Source: JAMBLL01 sp964460075 (GTDB lineage Bacteria; Actinomycetota; Acidimicrobiia; Spongiisociales; UBA5794). Taken from it: a DNA stretch of 64,000 bases. This document shows, in pieces, positions 7,672-16,733 of this stretch. The translations under genes were made by a program, and so were the position numbers. The DNA is taken from assembly GCA_964460075.1 (NCBI GenBank), contig CAYWPC010000005.1, forward strand, positions 1 to 64,000, read 5' to 3'. Positions within the stretch are counted from its first letter, which is position 1. Every line of letters starts with the position of its first letter. The notes under the pieces were generated by a model, which was not told the DNA's origin, made no database searches, and saw only the letters and a program-made list of their open reading frames with translations.

Positions 7672-9780
7672 CTACTGCGCAGCGAGCTGCCTGAGTTCTG
7701 ATGCAACCATCACCTCGGTGATGAGTGCGTGTGATTCGATCCCGAACTGTGGCCACGGTGCATCTGTGGCCGTTAGCCGCCGCGGAGGGGCAACGAGTTC
7801 GTATCCGCAACGCTCAGCGATCTCCGCCACAATCTCTGCAGCGATACCACCTGTACGTTGCGGCTCCTGGACACACAGCAACCGCCCCGTCTTGCGGACA
7901 GATTCGCTGACGGAGGCCACATCCCACGGATATATCGTGCGGAGGTCGACGACCTCGACATCGATACCCTCATCAGCGACCATCTCGGCCGCGCTAACCG
8001 AGACAGGCACCATACTGCCGTAGGTCACGACCGTGACATCAGCACCCTGTCTCCTCACGCGTGCACGGCCGAGTGGAAGTTCGAACGCGTCGAGCGGAAC
8101 CGGCTCCGAACCCAGCCGATACAGAATTTTGGGTTCGAGAAACATCACAGGGTCGTTCGATCGAATTGCCGCGGCTAGGAGACCCTTGGCATCCGAGGGA
8201 CTCGAAGGGACGACGACGACGAGACCCGGAACGTGAGCGAAGTACGCCTCGGGGCTATCGCAGTGGTGCTCATGGGCTCCAATACCGGCACCACTCGGCA
8301 TTCTCACAACCATTGGAATGGACGCATTCCCTCTAACACGGAAACGCATCCGACCAAGGTGACTCGCGATCTGGTCGAAGGCTGGATACGCGAATCCGTC
8401 AAACTGAATCTCTGCTATCGGTCTCGCACCGGCAATCGCCATGCCGATAGCCGTTCCAATAATGCCGCTCTCGTTGATGGGAGTGTCGATGACACGCTTC
8501 GCGCCATATTTCGCGAGGAGACCCTCTGAGATTCGGAAGACACCGCCAGCAACCGCCACATCCTCACCGAGCAGCACCGTCGTCGGGTCAGCCTCCATCT
8601 CCTGATGTAACGCAGCGTTGAGGGCATCTGCCATTGTCATATCTGCTCTCGGGCCACTTGGCGCCAGATCCTCACCAACGGTCCACAACTGTGCGTCTGA
8701 GAACTCGCTCAACGGTTCGCCGACGTCCGCTTCCATCCGATGTAGTTGCTCGACCATCATGTTTGGGATCTTCTCGAACACGTGTGTCACGATGTCGGCA
8801 CGCGGTGGGGGGTCGATCGCAGAGACTGCGTCAAGGGCTGCATCGAAGGTGTTTGCCGCATCCGCCGCCAGTTCCTCCTCCGCGGCATCGCTCCACCAGC
8901 CTTGGGCTGTGACAAAGCGCCGCATCCGAATCAGCGGATCGTACGGACGCCACAGATCCACCTCCTCCTGCTTTCGGTACAGCGTCGAATCATCGGCCGT
9001 CGCGTGCGGGCCAAACCGGTAGCACACTGCCTCGATCATCGACGGCCCGCCACCGTGTGCGGCCCTCTCGACGGCACGCTGGGTTGCGTCATACACCGCA
9101 AGCACATCGAACCCGTTGACCCTCTCCGCCGGCATTCCGTAGCCAAGGGCCTTGTCGGCTATCGATGCCGCAGCCGTTTGACGGGAATACGGCACAGAGA
9201 TTGCATAGAAGTTGTTCGAAACGATGAAGACTGTCGGCGTCTTCCACACGCCTGCGAAGTTGAGGCCGGAATGGAAGTCGTTCTCGGATGTTCCACCGTC
9301 GCCAATGTAGGTCACGGTCACGACATCGTTGCCAGCGATTGCCTCCGCATATGCATGTCCTACGGCATGTGGCAGGTGACTCGCAATAGGAATCGTGATC
9401 ACCATCTGGTTCATGGCGCCAGGGTCCCAGGTCGCATTCGGAAGCCCGCGCCAGTACGAGAGCATCGTCTCAAGCGGCACACCCCGAACGATCTGAACGC
9501 CGTGCTCCCTGTATCCGGGATAGACGAAGTCCTGACCTCGCAACGCATGTGCGCTGCCGACTTGCACGGCTTCGTGGCCCTCGAGCGGGGCATATGTCCC
9601 GATCCGACCCTGCCGCTGAGCGGCAATCGCCCTCTGGTCGAAGATCCGTGTGCGGACCATATCGGTGTACATCGTGACGGCAAGTTCCTGAGTCAACCAT
9701 GGGACGTCTGCGACCAGATCGCCTTCGATGCTGACCAGCTCAGAGAGCTCGTCCCAGTCGACATCTACAGGATTCATCAC
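7672..9780 (-). CDS. Fused 2-oxoacid dehydrogenase E1 (alpha-beta)
   Basis: This is a thiamine-diphosphate-dependent E1 that decarboxylates pyruvate or branched-chain 2-oxoacids. Residues 1 to about 360 form the alpha subunit, with the ThDP motif GDGG (160-163) through SNN (188-190). Residues from about 378 to 702 form the beta subunit, beginning MTMADALNAALHQEM, with LLGEDVAVAGGVFR and the HSPEAY-like segment HCDSPEAYFAHVPGL. The two subunits are usually separate genes; here they are one 702-residue chain. Its ATG overlaps the hisC stop by 4 bases. No E2 or E3 gene is nearby, so the acyl acceptor is encoded elsewhere or the enzyme acts alone. Substrate cannot be fixed from sequence; a branched-chain 2-oxoacid is a reasonable guess. 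Confidence 0.88.
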   Translation of the reverse strand: MMNPVDVDWDELSELVSIEGDLVADVPWLTQELAVTMYTDMVRTRIFDQRAIAAQRQGRIGTYAPLEGHEAVQVGSAHALRGQDFVYPGYREHGVQIVRGVPLETMLSYWRGLPNATWDPGAMNQMVITIPIASHLPHAVGHAYAEAIAGNDVVTVTYIGDGGTSENDFHSGLNFAGVWKTPTVFIVSNNFYAISVPYSRQTAAASIADKALGYGMPAERVNGFDVLAVYDATQRAVERAAHGGGPSMIEAVCYRFGPHATADDSTLYRKQEEVDLWRPYDPLIRMRRFVTAQGWWSDAAEEELAADAANTFDAALDAVSAIDPPPRADIVTHVFEKIPNMMVEQLHRMEADVGEPLSEFSDAQLWTVGEDLAPSGPRADMTMADALNAALHQEMEADPTTVLLGEDVAVAGGVFRISEGLLAKYGAKRVIDTPINESGIIGTAIGMAIAGARPIAEIQFDGFAYPAFDQIASHLGRMRFRVRGNASIPMVVRMPSGAGIGAHEHHCDSPEAYFAHVPGLVVVVPSSPSDAKGLLAAAIRSNDPVMFLEPKILYRLGSEPVPLDAFELPLGRARVRRQGADVTVVTYGSMVPVSVSAAEMVADEGIDVEVVDLRTIYPWDVASVSESVRKTGRLLCVQEPQRTGGIAAEIVAEIAERCGYELVAPPRRLTATDAPWPQFGIESHALITEVMVASELRQLAAQ

Positions 9781-10853
9781 CGCATCGCCGCCTCGTCGAG
9801 TGCGTTCAAGAACCGCGCGTTCTCGTCCTCTGCGCCAACGGTCACGCGTATGCCGCGCCCCAACACGCGCACGATCACGCCGCGGTGCAACAGGATGTCG
9901 CCGAGTTCGGCTGCGGATCCGTCAGGCTCGAAGTAGACGAAGTTGGCCTGCGACGCCACGGGCTCGAAACCGAGCGAGGCCAATCCCTCGGTAAGCACTT
10001 GCCTACCGTGTGCGTTCACGTCCCTTCTCTCGACAACTCGATCTTGGTGCTTAAGCGCCTCGAGTGCTGCGACCTGGCCGATCGACGTCACAGAGAACGG
10101 TGCCTGGGTTCGCCGGAGATTCGCCACGAGGTCAGCCGTGCCTACGCCGTAGCCGACCCTGACTCCTGCAAGGCCGTAGATCTTCGAGAAGGTCCGCGCG
10201 ACGAGTAGGTTCGGTCGAGTCTGTGCCTCCTCGACGAATGTCCTGTAATCACCCACCGTGACGTATTCGGCATATGCCTCATCGACGATGACGAGCACTC
10301 GTTCAGGGACGGCATCGACGAACGAAGCCACATCCGAACCGTTGATGTGGCCACCCGTCGGGTTGTTCGGGTTGCACACGTACACGATGGTCGTGTCGTC
10401 GCGAATCGCGGCGAGCATCGCATCGAGATCGTGCCCGTACCCCTTGGTCAGCGGAACCGTGACCGGCTCAGCGCCTGCAACCATCGTTGAAATGCGATAC
10501 ATCACGAACGAGGGCTCAGGAAACACGGCGGAAGTCCCTGGCCCGCCGACAGCAAGTGCGGCACAGCGGAGTATCTCACTGGAACCTGCGCCAACCCACA
10601 CCTTGTCTGGCTGGATCCCGTGATGCGCTGCGACCGCACGAGAAAGATCGTATGTCGAACTGTCCGGGTACCGGTTCAAGCCGAGAGCAGAGGCAGAGAT
10701 CGCCTCGACGACCTCAGGGAAGGGGACTTCACAACACTCGTTCGATGCGAGTTTGTCAATTGAGTCAATCCCGAGTTCTCTGGCAACGTCATCGATCGGC
10801 CTGCCCGGCACATACCGCGGGATTGATTCGAGATCTGACCTGTACGTCGGCAC
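9777..10853 (-). CDS. hisC: Histidinol-phosphate aminotransferase-like enzyme
   Basis: This fold-type I PLP aminotransferase (358 residues) has the HisC layout: YPDSS (62-66), CNPNNPTGG (160-168), DEAYAEY (191-197) and the PLP-binding Lys224 in TFSKIYGLAGVRVGY. The usual N-terminal SNENPLG substrate-loop motif reads SNECCEVPF. It starts at GTG after GGAGGT with 8-base spacing. No other his genes are adjacent. The closest partner is the translationally coupled E1 gene, so an alternative role as an aromatic or branched-chain transaminase feeding a 2-oxoacid to E1 is possible. Family assignment is firm, substrate is not. Confidence 0.82.
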   Translation of the reverse strand: MPTYRSDLESIPRYVPGRPIDDVARELGIDSIDKLASNECCEVPFPEVVEAISASALGLNRYPDSSTYDLSRAVAAHHGIQPDKVWVGAGSSEILRCAALAVGGPGTSAVFPEPSFVMYRISTMVAGAEPVTVPLTKGYGHDLDAMLAAIRDDTTIVYVCNPNNPTGGHINGSDVASFVDAVPERVLVIVDEAYAEYVTVGDYRTFVEEAQTRPNLLVARTFSKIYGLAGVRVGYGVGTADLVANLRRTQAPFSVTSIGQVAALEALKHQDRVVERRDVNAHGRQVLTEGLASLGFEPVASQANFVYFEPDGSAAELGDILLHRGVIVRVLGRGIRVTVGAEDENARFLNALDEAAMR

Positions 10854-11020
10854 GCGCTTCGACCTCCAAATATCGTGTGTGCATCACAGGCTAATCGGTG
10901 GCGCACCTTCCGAGGAGGGACACCGACGTGTCCTTGCGAGTCTCGATCCCCGGACGCGTGGCCGACACACAACGTCCTTGCTCGACTTCGCCAAGCCGAG
11001 GCCAAACGGAAACTACACGC

Positions 11021-11656
11021 TCACGCAACGATCGTTTCCGTATCGGGTTGCTGGAACACGAAAGCGACCACCAGTGTGCTGCGATTCGGCCAAGACCGCA
11101 ATGCATCGTGTGCCGTCACATTGGCGAACGTGCGAAATTCGGACCATGTCATGACGGACTGAGGCGACACCCTGAGATCCAGCTTTGGCCGCGGGATCAG
11201 GGTCGTACCTTCGAGGTCGAAACCCTCCATCTCCACGACAGCTAAGTCGAGCTCTTCGCATTTCGTGACGAACGCCTCTGCCACGGTCTTTGGGAAGAAC
11301 CCCTCGCCATCACCGGTACGAAAGACCGCACGGCTATCGAACTCGCCAAGGAGCTCCGTGGTGGCAGGATGCTCCTCACTCCACTCACTGTTCACCTCAG
11401 CAACAGCGTCGCGCAACTCGGAGAACTCCTCCTCGAACGCGTCCGGATCGATGATCTGGAGAGCGGTGTCGAGAAGTCGTTGGAGTTCGTGCAGATCAAG
11501 ATCGTGCACCTCACCGTCGCCAGAGGGATATATCTGGACGATCGGTGCGTCACCGTCCCAGAACACCATTCCGATGAAATCGTTCTCACGCCATAGCTCG
11601 ACGACAGTTCCTTCGAAGTTGTCTCGTTCAGTTTCGATGATTTGGATCGGCAGCAT
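11021..11656 (-). CDS. Acidic hypothetical protein
   Basis: The 211-residue protein is not recognised. It is rich in Glu/Asp and begins with a beta-rich segment (IQIIETERDNFEGTVVELW), has a helical middle with many acidic residues, and ends with a predicted beta/alpha C-terminus. There is no signal peptide, membrane segment or cysteine pattern. The ATG lies 6 bases after TACCCT on the minus strand, consistent with leaderless translation, which supports it being a real gene. It stands 167 bases upstream of hisC on the same strand; that gap holds only the hisC leader and no recognisable RNA gene. Confidence 0.6.
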   Translation of the reverse strand: MLPIQIIETERDNFEGTVVELWRENDFIGMVFWDGDAPIVQIYPSGDGEVHDLDLHELQRLLDTALQIIDPDAFEEEFSELRDAVAEVNSEWSEEHPATTELLGEFDSRAVFRTGDGEGFFPKTVAEAFVTKCEELDLAVVEMEGFDLEGTTLIPRPKLDLRVSPQSVMTWSEFRTFANVTAHDALRSWPNRSTLVVAFVFQQPDTETIVA

Positions 11657-11662
11657 GAGGTA

Positions 11663-11668
11663 AGGGTA
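11663..11668 (-). promoter_or_regulatory. Leaderless -10 box (TACCCT) for the acidic hypothetical gene
   Basis: On the minus strand TACCCT is followed by 6 bases and the ATG at 11656, with no Shine-Dalgarno sequence between. Confidence 0.55.
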
Positions 11669-11729
11669 GACATCTGGCAGCTATCAGTTGAAAGTCAGCA
11701 CCGCTCGCGACACAGCGCGCACTGATTCC

Positions 11730-12014
11730 TCAGCGCTTCACCTTGACACCTCGCCAAAACGCGATGTAGTTCTTGATGTCGGCTGCGGCAGACTTCGGGT
11801 CCTTGTAGTACCACGCTGCACCGCGCACAACCTCGCCGTCGACCACAACGTCGTAGTAGCTTGCTGTGCCTTTCCATGGACATACGCTCTGAGCCGGAGA
11901 ATCCCTCAAGAATCGCAGATCCACAGACTCGGGAGGGAAGTAGTCGTTCCCTTCGACCTTGATCGTCGCATCGCTCTGCGCAATGACCTGACCGTTCCAA
12001 ATCGCCTTCGGCAC
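11730..12014 (-). CDS. DUF427 family protein
   Basis: The 94-residue protein has the DUF427 signature pattern: KAIWNGQVIAQS near the start, YFPPESV, CPWKGTASYYDV (residues 45-56), and AAWYYKDPK followed by AADIKNYIAFW. It probably starts at GTG (12014). The family forms a small beta-barrel and has no established function. It lies between the hypothetical gene and the membrane methyltransferase-like gene, with gaps of 73 and 114 bases. Confidence 0.85.
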   Translation of the reverse strand: MPKAIWNGQVIAQSDATIKVEGNDYFPPESVDLRFLRDSPAQSVCPWKGTASYYDVVVDGEVVRGAAWYYKDPKSAAADIKNYIAFWRGVKVKR

Positions 12015-12128
12015 GCGTCCATCCCTTCGTTACTTCCAACGACTGCAACGGATCCCACGGCTGCTGCATTCCAGTCGATCGAGCAAGGCCGCGGTCGCTG
12101 GAGCGGATGCTGTCCGTCAGATCTCCTC

Positions 12129-12629
12129 CTAGACGATGAAGGGGACGATGCGCCACGGCACAGAGGATCGATATGCCGCATACCCGTCCATGTACTTGAC
12201 CATCATCGCCTCCTCGTGGGCCGACTTGGCTGCGAAGAACACGAGAAAGGTAAGGGAGGACACCAGCACGACTGGGGTGGTGTACGCAAGACCTACTCCG
12301 AGTGTGAAGAACACGATGCCCGCGTACATGGGGTGACGGACGAAACGATAAGGGCCACGATCGATCACCGCCATGCCCTCGACAGGGAAAGGGAAGGGAG
12401 AGAACTGAGAGCCATGGAGGAGGACCGACCAGGTAGTGAGCACTGCGCCGCCAACGGCGACAAAGACGCCGGCAACCCAGATGAACATCACCCCAGGGAT
12501 GTCGGACAACGAGTCGCCGACAACGACCGAGATGAGGAAGAACACGAAGAGCACGCCCTGCGTTGCGACCCAGGCGACACCCTTCTGGCCACTCACACTT
12601 GAGTCGTTCCGACTCATATTATCTGGCAT
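12129..12629 (-). CDS. Membrane protein of the isoprenylcysteine methyltransferase-like family
   Basis: The 166-residue protein has about four transmembrane segments and the family signature GPYRFVRHPMYAGI (residues 93-106), followed by a membrane helix and a C-terminal EEAMMVKYMDGYAAYRSSVPW segment. It belongs to the ICMT/NnrU/phospholipid-methyltransferase group; the methyl acceptor in bacteria is generally unknown. Two starts are possible: ATG at 12629, preceded by TAGAGT 5 bases upstream, or ATG at 12617. The second start codon overlaps the HspR operator of the divergent clpB, so heat-shock control may affect this gene too. Confidence 0.75.
   Translation of the reverse strand: MPDNMSRNDSSVSGQKGVAWVATQGVLFVFFLISVVVGDSLSDIPGVMFIWVAGVFVAVGGAVLTTWSVLLHGSQFSPFPFPVEGMAVIDRGPYRFVRHPMYAGIVFFTLGVGLAYTTPVVLVSSLTFLVFFAAKSAHEEAMMVKYMDGYAAYRSSVPWRIVPFIV
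12598..12618. promoter_or_regulatory. HspR (HAIR) operator upstream of clpB
   Basis: CTTGAGT (12598-12604), 7 bases, then ACTCATA (12612-12618). The left half is a perfect match and the right half 5 of 7 to CTTGAGT-N7-ACTCAAG, the operator bound by HspR. It lies about 70 bases before the clpB ATG and covers the start region of the divergent methyltransferase-like gene. The TTGAGT inside it could also be a -35 element. hspR is encoded 5 kb away in the same window. Confidence 0.8.
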
Positions 12630-12687
12630 GTGCTACTCTATCTTGTGGTTGTACGGTCGTAGTATCGCACCAAGGACACCTGAAACC

Positions 12688-15255
12688 ATGGACTTCAATG
12701 CATTCACACAGCGGAGCCAACAGGCTGTGCTCCACGCTCGCGAGCTTGGCGCCGCGCGCAATCACCAGTATGTACACAACGAGCACATTCTCGATGGCTT
12801 GCTCGCGCAAACCGATGGGATCATATATCCGATCTTGGCGAAGGTTGGAGCACACGTAAGCGAAGTACGAGGGTTCAATTCCGCTGCACTCGACGCGATG
12901 CCATCGGTGTATGGGGGCACCGAGGTCACTTTTGCACAGGACGCCCTTGAGGTTCTCGACGACGCTGCACGCGAAATGGAGGCACTCAAGGACAGCTATG
13001 TCTCGGTGGAGCACATCCTCATAGCGCTCGCCACGTCCGAATCTGCCACGGGGAGCAACCTGCGAGCCGTGGGAGTCTCCAAGGAGTCGATTCTCAATGC
13101 GCTCACCGAAGTGCGCGGTAGCCAGTCCGTGAGAAGCCAGAACCCAGAGGACACCTTTGCACCTCTCGACAAGTACGGGCGGGACCTCACAGAGGATGCC
13201 CGCAAGGGCAAGCTCGACCCTGTCATTGGAAGAGACGATGAGATTCGTCGCGTCATCCAGGTGCTATCTCGACGAACCAAGAACAACCCGGTCCTGATCG
13301 GCGAGCCAGGAACCGGCAAGACCGCTATCGCAGGAGGTCTGGCGCAGCGAATCGTCGATGGAGATGTCCCGGAATCTCTCAAGAACCGCCGGCTGATCGC
13401 CCTCGATATCTCTTCGATGATCGCAGGAGCCAAGTATCGAGGGGAGTTCGAGGAACGATTGCAGGCCGTCCTCAACGAGATCAAGGCGTCAGAAGGCCGC
13501 ATCATCACGTTCATAGACGAGATGCACACGATTGTGGGCGCCGGGGCGTCAGAGGGCTCGATGGATGCGTCCAACATGCTCAAGCCGATGCTCGCGCGCG
13601 GTGAGCTCCGCATGATCGGGGCTACCACGCTCGACGAGTTCCGCAAGTACGTCGAGAAGGATCCGGCACTCGAACGACGTTTTCAGCCGGTACTTGTCAA
13701 TCCGCCGAGCGTCGAAGAGGCGGTTGGCATCCTCCGCGGCCTCAAGGAGCGTTACGAGGTCCACCACGGAGTGCGAATCACCGATGCAGCTCTCATCGCT
13801 GCTGCTGTGCTCTCGGATCGGTACGTCACCGGCCGTCACCTTCCAGACAAGGCGATCGATCTCATGGACGAAGCTGCTTCGAAACTACGAATCGAGATCG
13901 ACTCGATGCCGGATGAGATCGACGAGCTGGAGCGTCGGAGAAGACAACTCGAGATCGAGCGTCAAGCGCTCTCGAAGGAGAGCGACACGTCCTCCCTCGA
14001 GCGGCTCAAGGTCATCGAGGAGGATCTTGCAAACTTAGGAGAAGAACTCGACGGGCTCACAGCTCACTGGCAGCTCGAGAAGGAAGCCATCGCTGCGATT
14101 CGCGCTGCCAAACAGGAGGTCGAGGACACCAGGGCAGAGACAGACATGGCTGAGCGTTCCGGTGATCTAGAGAGGGCAGCCGAGCTGCGATACAGCACGC
14201 TACCCGCGCTCGATCTTCGTTTGGCCGATGAGCAATCGAAACTCGACGAACTTCAGTCGGAAGTCAAGATGCTCAAAGAGGAAGTCGACGAGGAAGATGT
14301 CGCAGAGGTGGTGAGCCGGTGGACGGGCGTGCCCGTAGCCAAGCTACTCGAGGGCGAGATCGAGAAGCTGGTCCACCTCGAGACACACCTCCACGAGCGC
14401 GTCGTCGGCCAGAACGCTGCAGTATCGGCGATCTCGAACGCCATCAGACGGTCCCGAGCAGGGCTGTCTGATCCTGACCGACCGATCGGGTCATTCCTGT
14501 TCCTAGGACCCACCGGGGTTGGCAAAACCGAACTCGCAAGAGCTCTCGCAGCGTTCCTCTTCGATGACGAGCAAGCCATGGTGCGCATCGACATGTCCGA
14601 ATACATGGAGAGCCATTCCGTGAGCCGACTCATCGGTGCTCCCCCCGGATACGTCGGTTACGACGAGGGCGGCCAATTGACCGAAGCGGTTCGCCGTCGG
14701 CCGTACTCGGTAATTCTGCTCGACGAGGTCGAGAAGGCACACCCGGACGTCTTCAACGCACTGCTTCAAGTTCTCGACGACGGGCGCCTAACCGATGGGC
14801 AGGGTCGTACTGTCGATTTCACGAACACTGTTCTCGTGATGACGTCGAACCTTGGGTCGGAGTTCATCGACCCCGACCTGCCCGATGAGGCCATCGAGAA
14901 CCGCGTACTCGATACCGTCAAGGCGTCCTTTCGCCCAGAGTTCTTGAACCGCGTCGACGACTTGATCGTGTTTCACCGGCTCACGAAGGATGACTTACGC
15001 ATGATCGTTAGCATCCAATTCGATGAGTTGAGGAAGCGTCTGGCGAGTCGCAAGATCACGTTGCTACTCACCGATGAAGCGACACACTGGCTCACCGAAA
15101 ACGGCTACGACCCCGTGTACGGAGCGCGCCCGCTCAAGCGTCTCCTCCAAACCGCTGTGGCCGACAAACTCGCAATGATGGTCCTTGACGGAGTCATCAC
15201 CGAGGGCTCTACCGTCACCATCGGCGCCCGCGACGGTGCCCTGACGTTCACCTAA
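12688..15255 (+). CDS. clpB: ATP-dependent disaggregase ClpB
   Basis: ClpB (Hsp100) threads aggregated proteins with the help of DnaK. The 855-residue protein has the double-repeat N domain (1-145). AAA1 carries Walker A GEPGTGKT (205-212). The coiled-coil middle domain (about 395-530) distinguishes ClpB from ClpA/ClpC. AAA2 carries Walker A GPTGVGKT (about 606-613), and the C-terminal domain ends at the TAA stop. The frame is open 84 codons upstream, but the ATG at 12688 begins the conserved MDFNAFTQRSQQAVLHA. The promoter region holds a HAIR operator, so heat induction through HspR is expected. Confidence 0.97.
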   Translation: MDFNAFTQRSQQAVLHARELGAARNHQYVHNEHILDGLLAQTDGIIYPILAKVGAHVSEVRGFNSAALDAMPSVYGGTEVTFAQDALEVLDDAAREMEALKDSYVSVEHILIALATSESATGSNLRAVGVSKESILNALTEVRGSQSVRSQNPEDTFAPLDKYGRDLTEDARKGKLDPVIGRDDEIRRVIQVLSRRTKNNPVLIGEPGTGKTAIAGGLAQRIVDGDVPESLKNRRLIALDISSMIAGAKYRGEFEERLQAVLNEIKASEGRIITFIDEMHTIVGAGASEGSMDASNMLKPMLARGELRMIGATTLDEFRKYVEKDPALERRFQPVLVNPPSVEEAVGILRGLKERYEVHHGVRITDAALIAAAVLSDRYVTGRHLPDKAIDLMDEAASKLRIEIDSMPDEIDELERRRRQLEIERQALSKESDTSSLERLKVIEEDLANLGEELDGLTAHWQLEKEAIAAIRAAKQEVEDTRAETDMAERSGDLERAAELRYSTLPALDLRLADEQSKLDELQSEVKMLKEEVDEEDVAEVVSRWTGVPVAKLLEGEIEKLVHLETHLHERVVGQNAAVSAISNAIRRSRAGLSDPDRPIGSFLFLGPTGVGKTELARALAAFLFDDEQAMVRIDMSEYMESHSVSRLIGAPPGYVGYDEGGQLTEAVRRRPYSVILLDEVEKAHPDVFNALLQVLDDGRLTDGQGRTVDFTNTVLVMTSNLGSEFIDPDLPDEAIENRVLDTVKASFRPEFLNRVDDLIVFHRLTKDDLRMIVSIQFDELRKRLASRKITLLLTDEATHWLTENGYDPVYGARPLKRLLQTAVADKLAMMVLDGVITEGSTVTIGARDGALTFT

Positions 15256-15283
15256 CCCCTGTTCTCGTGCAACAGAGTGGCTG

Positions 15284-16489
15284 CTAGGTTGCGGTGCTCG
15301 CCCGCCGCACCTCGGGAACGCCCAAGAGCACAAGCGACGCGACACCTGCCATGACCGCACCGAACACGAATGCGGCTGCTGGACCGAACACTGCCCAGAT
15401 CCCTCCGAAGATCACGCTTGCGGGCAGCGCGCCGATTCCGATAGCACCGTTGTAGTACCCGAAAGCCGATCCTCTGAGATCATCAGGAGCGAGGCTTGCG
15501 ACCCAAGCCCGCTCGACAGGCTCGGTGAGACCGAAGTACAGCCCGTACACGAGGAACAGGCCGATGAGTGCAGCCGTTGAAGATGCAAGTGCCATCCCGA
15601 GATATACCAGCGCGTAGAACGTCCACCCGGCCAAGACGAGCGGCTTCCTGCCTGTCCTATCCGACAATCTCCCTCCGACCAGGTTCGCGGCCATCTTGAC
15701 GAGGCTGAACATAGACCACAGAATCGCGATCCACACCACCGAGACGCCCGCATCCGACAAGCGCAGAAGAAGGAACGCGTCTGCACTGTTGCCCAGCGTG
15801 AACACGATGACGGCAGCCATCAGGATCCAGTACTTCGATCCCAACTCACGGCCGCGAGAGAACACGGATCTCGATGTCACATTCTCGCTCACCGCTTGAT
15901 CGGGCTCCTGGACAAATCGCACGATGACAACGATCACGATCGCTGCAGGTATCGCAGCGAGGAAGAACACCCATCGCAGCCCCAATCCAGCCCACAAGAG
16001 GGCAGCAGCTACGAGAGGCCCCAGGACCGCTCCGAAGTGGTCGAGGCTCCGATGGACGCCGTACGCGGCGCCACGGCTCTCTACCGGCGTCACATCCGCT
16101 ATCAGGGCGTCCCTTGGGGCGGTGCGGATACCTTTGCCGACGCGATCGGTGAATCGAATCCCCAGGACGAAGGTCCATGTCGTCGCGATCGCCATCAGAG
16201 GCCTGACCGCACCAGCGATCCCGTACCCGGCAAAGACGAACGGCTTGCGACGTTTGACGCTGTCAGTCCACCATCCTGACACAACCTTCAAGATGGCTGC
16301 CGTCGACTCGGCGATGCCTTCGATCACGCCCAGCGCGAGTGCACCGACACCGAGAACCGACGTGAGAAACACCGGAATCAACGGATAGATCATCTCACTC
16401 GACATGTCGGTGAACATGCTCACGAATCCGAGAGCGATGACCGTTCTCGGTACGCCCTTCGTGATCTTGGCTATCGCGCGCTGTATCAC
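15284..16489 (-). CDS. MFS transporter
   Basis: The 401-residue membrane protein has about 12 hydrophobic segments and the MFS loop motif in DRVGKGIRTAPRDALIAD (about 114-131), with the equivalent GGRLSDRTGRKPLVLAG in the second half. This GxGxRxxPRDAL signature is typical of a subgroup of MFS exporters of unknown substrate. It starts at GTG (16489) and ends 28 bases from the convergent clpB end. Nothing nearby suggests a substrate. Confidence 0.82.
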   Translation of the reverse strand: MIQRAIAKITKGVPRTVIALGFVSMFTDMSSEMIYPLIPVFLTSVLGVGALALGVIEGIAESTAAILKVVSGWWTDSVKRRKPFVFAGYGIAGAVRPLMAIATTWTFVLGIRFTDRVGKGIRTAPRDALIADVTPVESRGAAYGVHRSLDHFGAVLGPLVAAALLWAGLGLRWVFFLAAIPAAIVIVVIVRFVQEPDQAVSENVTSRSVFSRGRELGSKYWILMAAVIVFTLGNSADAFLLLRLSDAGVSVVWIAILWSMFSLVKMAANLVGGRLSDRTGRKPLVLAGWTFYALVYLGMALASSTAALIGLFLVYGLYFGLTEPVERAWVASLAPDDLRGSAFGYYNGAIGIGALPASVIFGGIWAVFGPAAAFVFGAVMAGVASLVLLGVPEVRRASTAT

Positions 16490-16658
16490 GGTTGACCCGC
16501 GCGCAGCGTCGCCCTCGGCCCCTGGTGGGCATTGGGAGTCTCGACCCAGAAGCTACGCACGAATCCGAGAGACGACATGCCCACATCCTACGTCGGACAA
16601 CAGTATGCATCCCAATGGCGACCACTCACTCGACAGTTGGCCAAGATCCCGCTGGACC

Positions 16659-16687
16659 TTGACAACCTACCGATACTTTGATATCAA
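16659..16687 (+). promoter_or_regulatory. padR promoter with palindromic operator candidate
   Basis: A consensus -35 TTGACA (16659-16664) is followed after 17 bases by TATCAA (16682-16687). The perfect palindrome TTGATATCAA (16678-16687) overlaps the -10, a usual position for a repressor site. The surrounding 60 bases are clearly more AT-rich than the genome. PadR proteins often bind such AT-rich palindromes near their own promoters, so autoregulation is inferred. Confidence 0.5.
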
Positions 16688-16733
16688 TATAACCAAGGTA
16701 CCAAACCACGAGTGATAATAAGCGATATGTGAT

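Noticed and set aside
8746..9936. Long open frame (396 codons) antisense to the fused E1 gene
   Set aside because: It has no domain similarity and its composition follows from the complementary codons of a high-GC gene; the minus-strand E1 is unambiguous.
10854..11020. RNA gene in the gap upstream of hisC
   Set aside because: No tRNA cloverleaf, CCA end or known RNA pattern was found; the 167 bases most likely hold the hisC promoter and the hypothetical gene's terminator.
12436..12687. Upstream extension of clpB by 84 codons
   Set aside because: The added sequence runs through the HspR operator and the divergent gene and lacks ClpB homology; the ATG at 12688 begins the conserved N domain.
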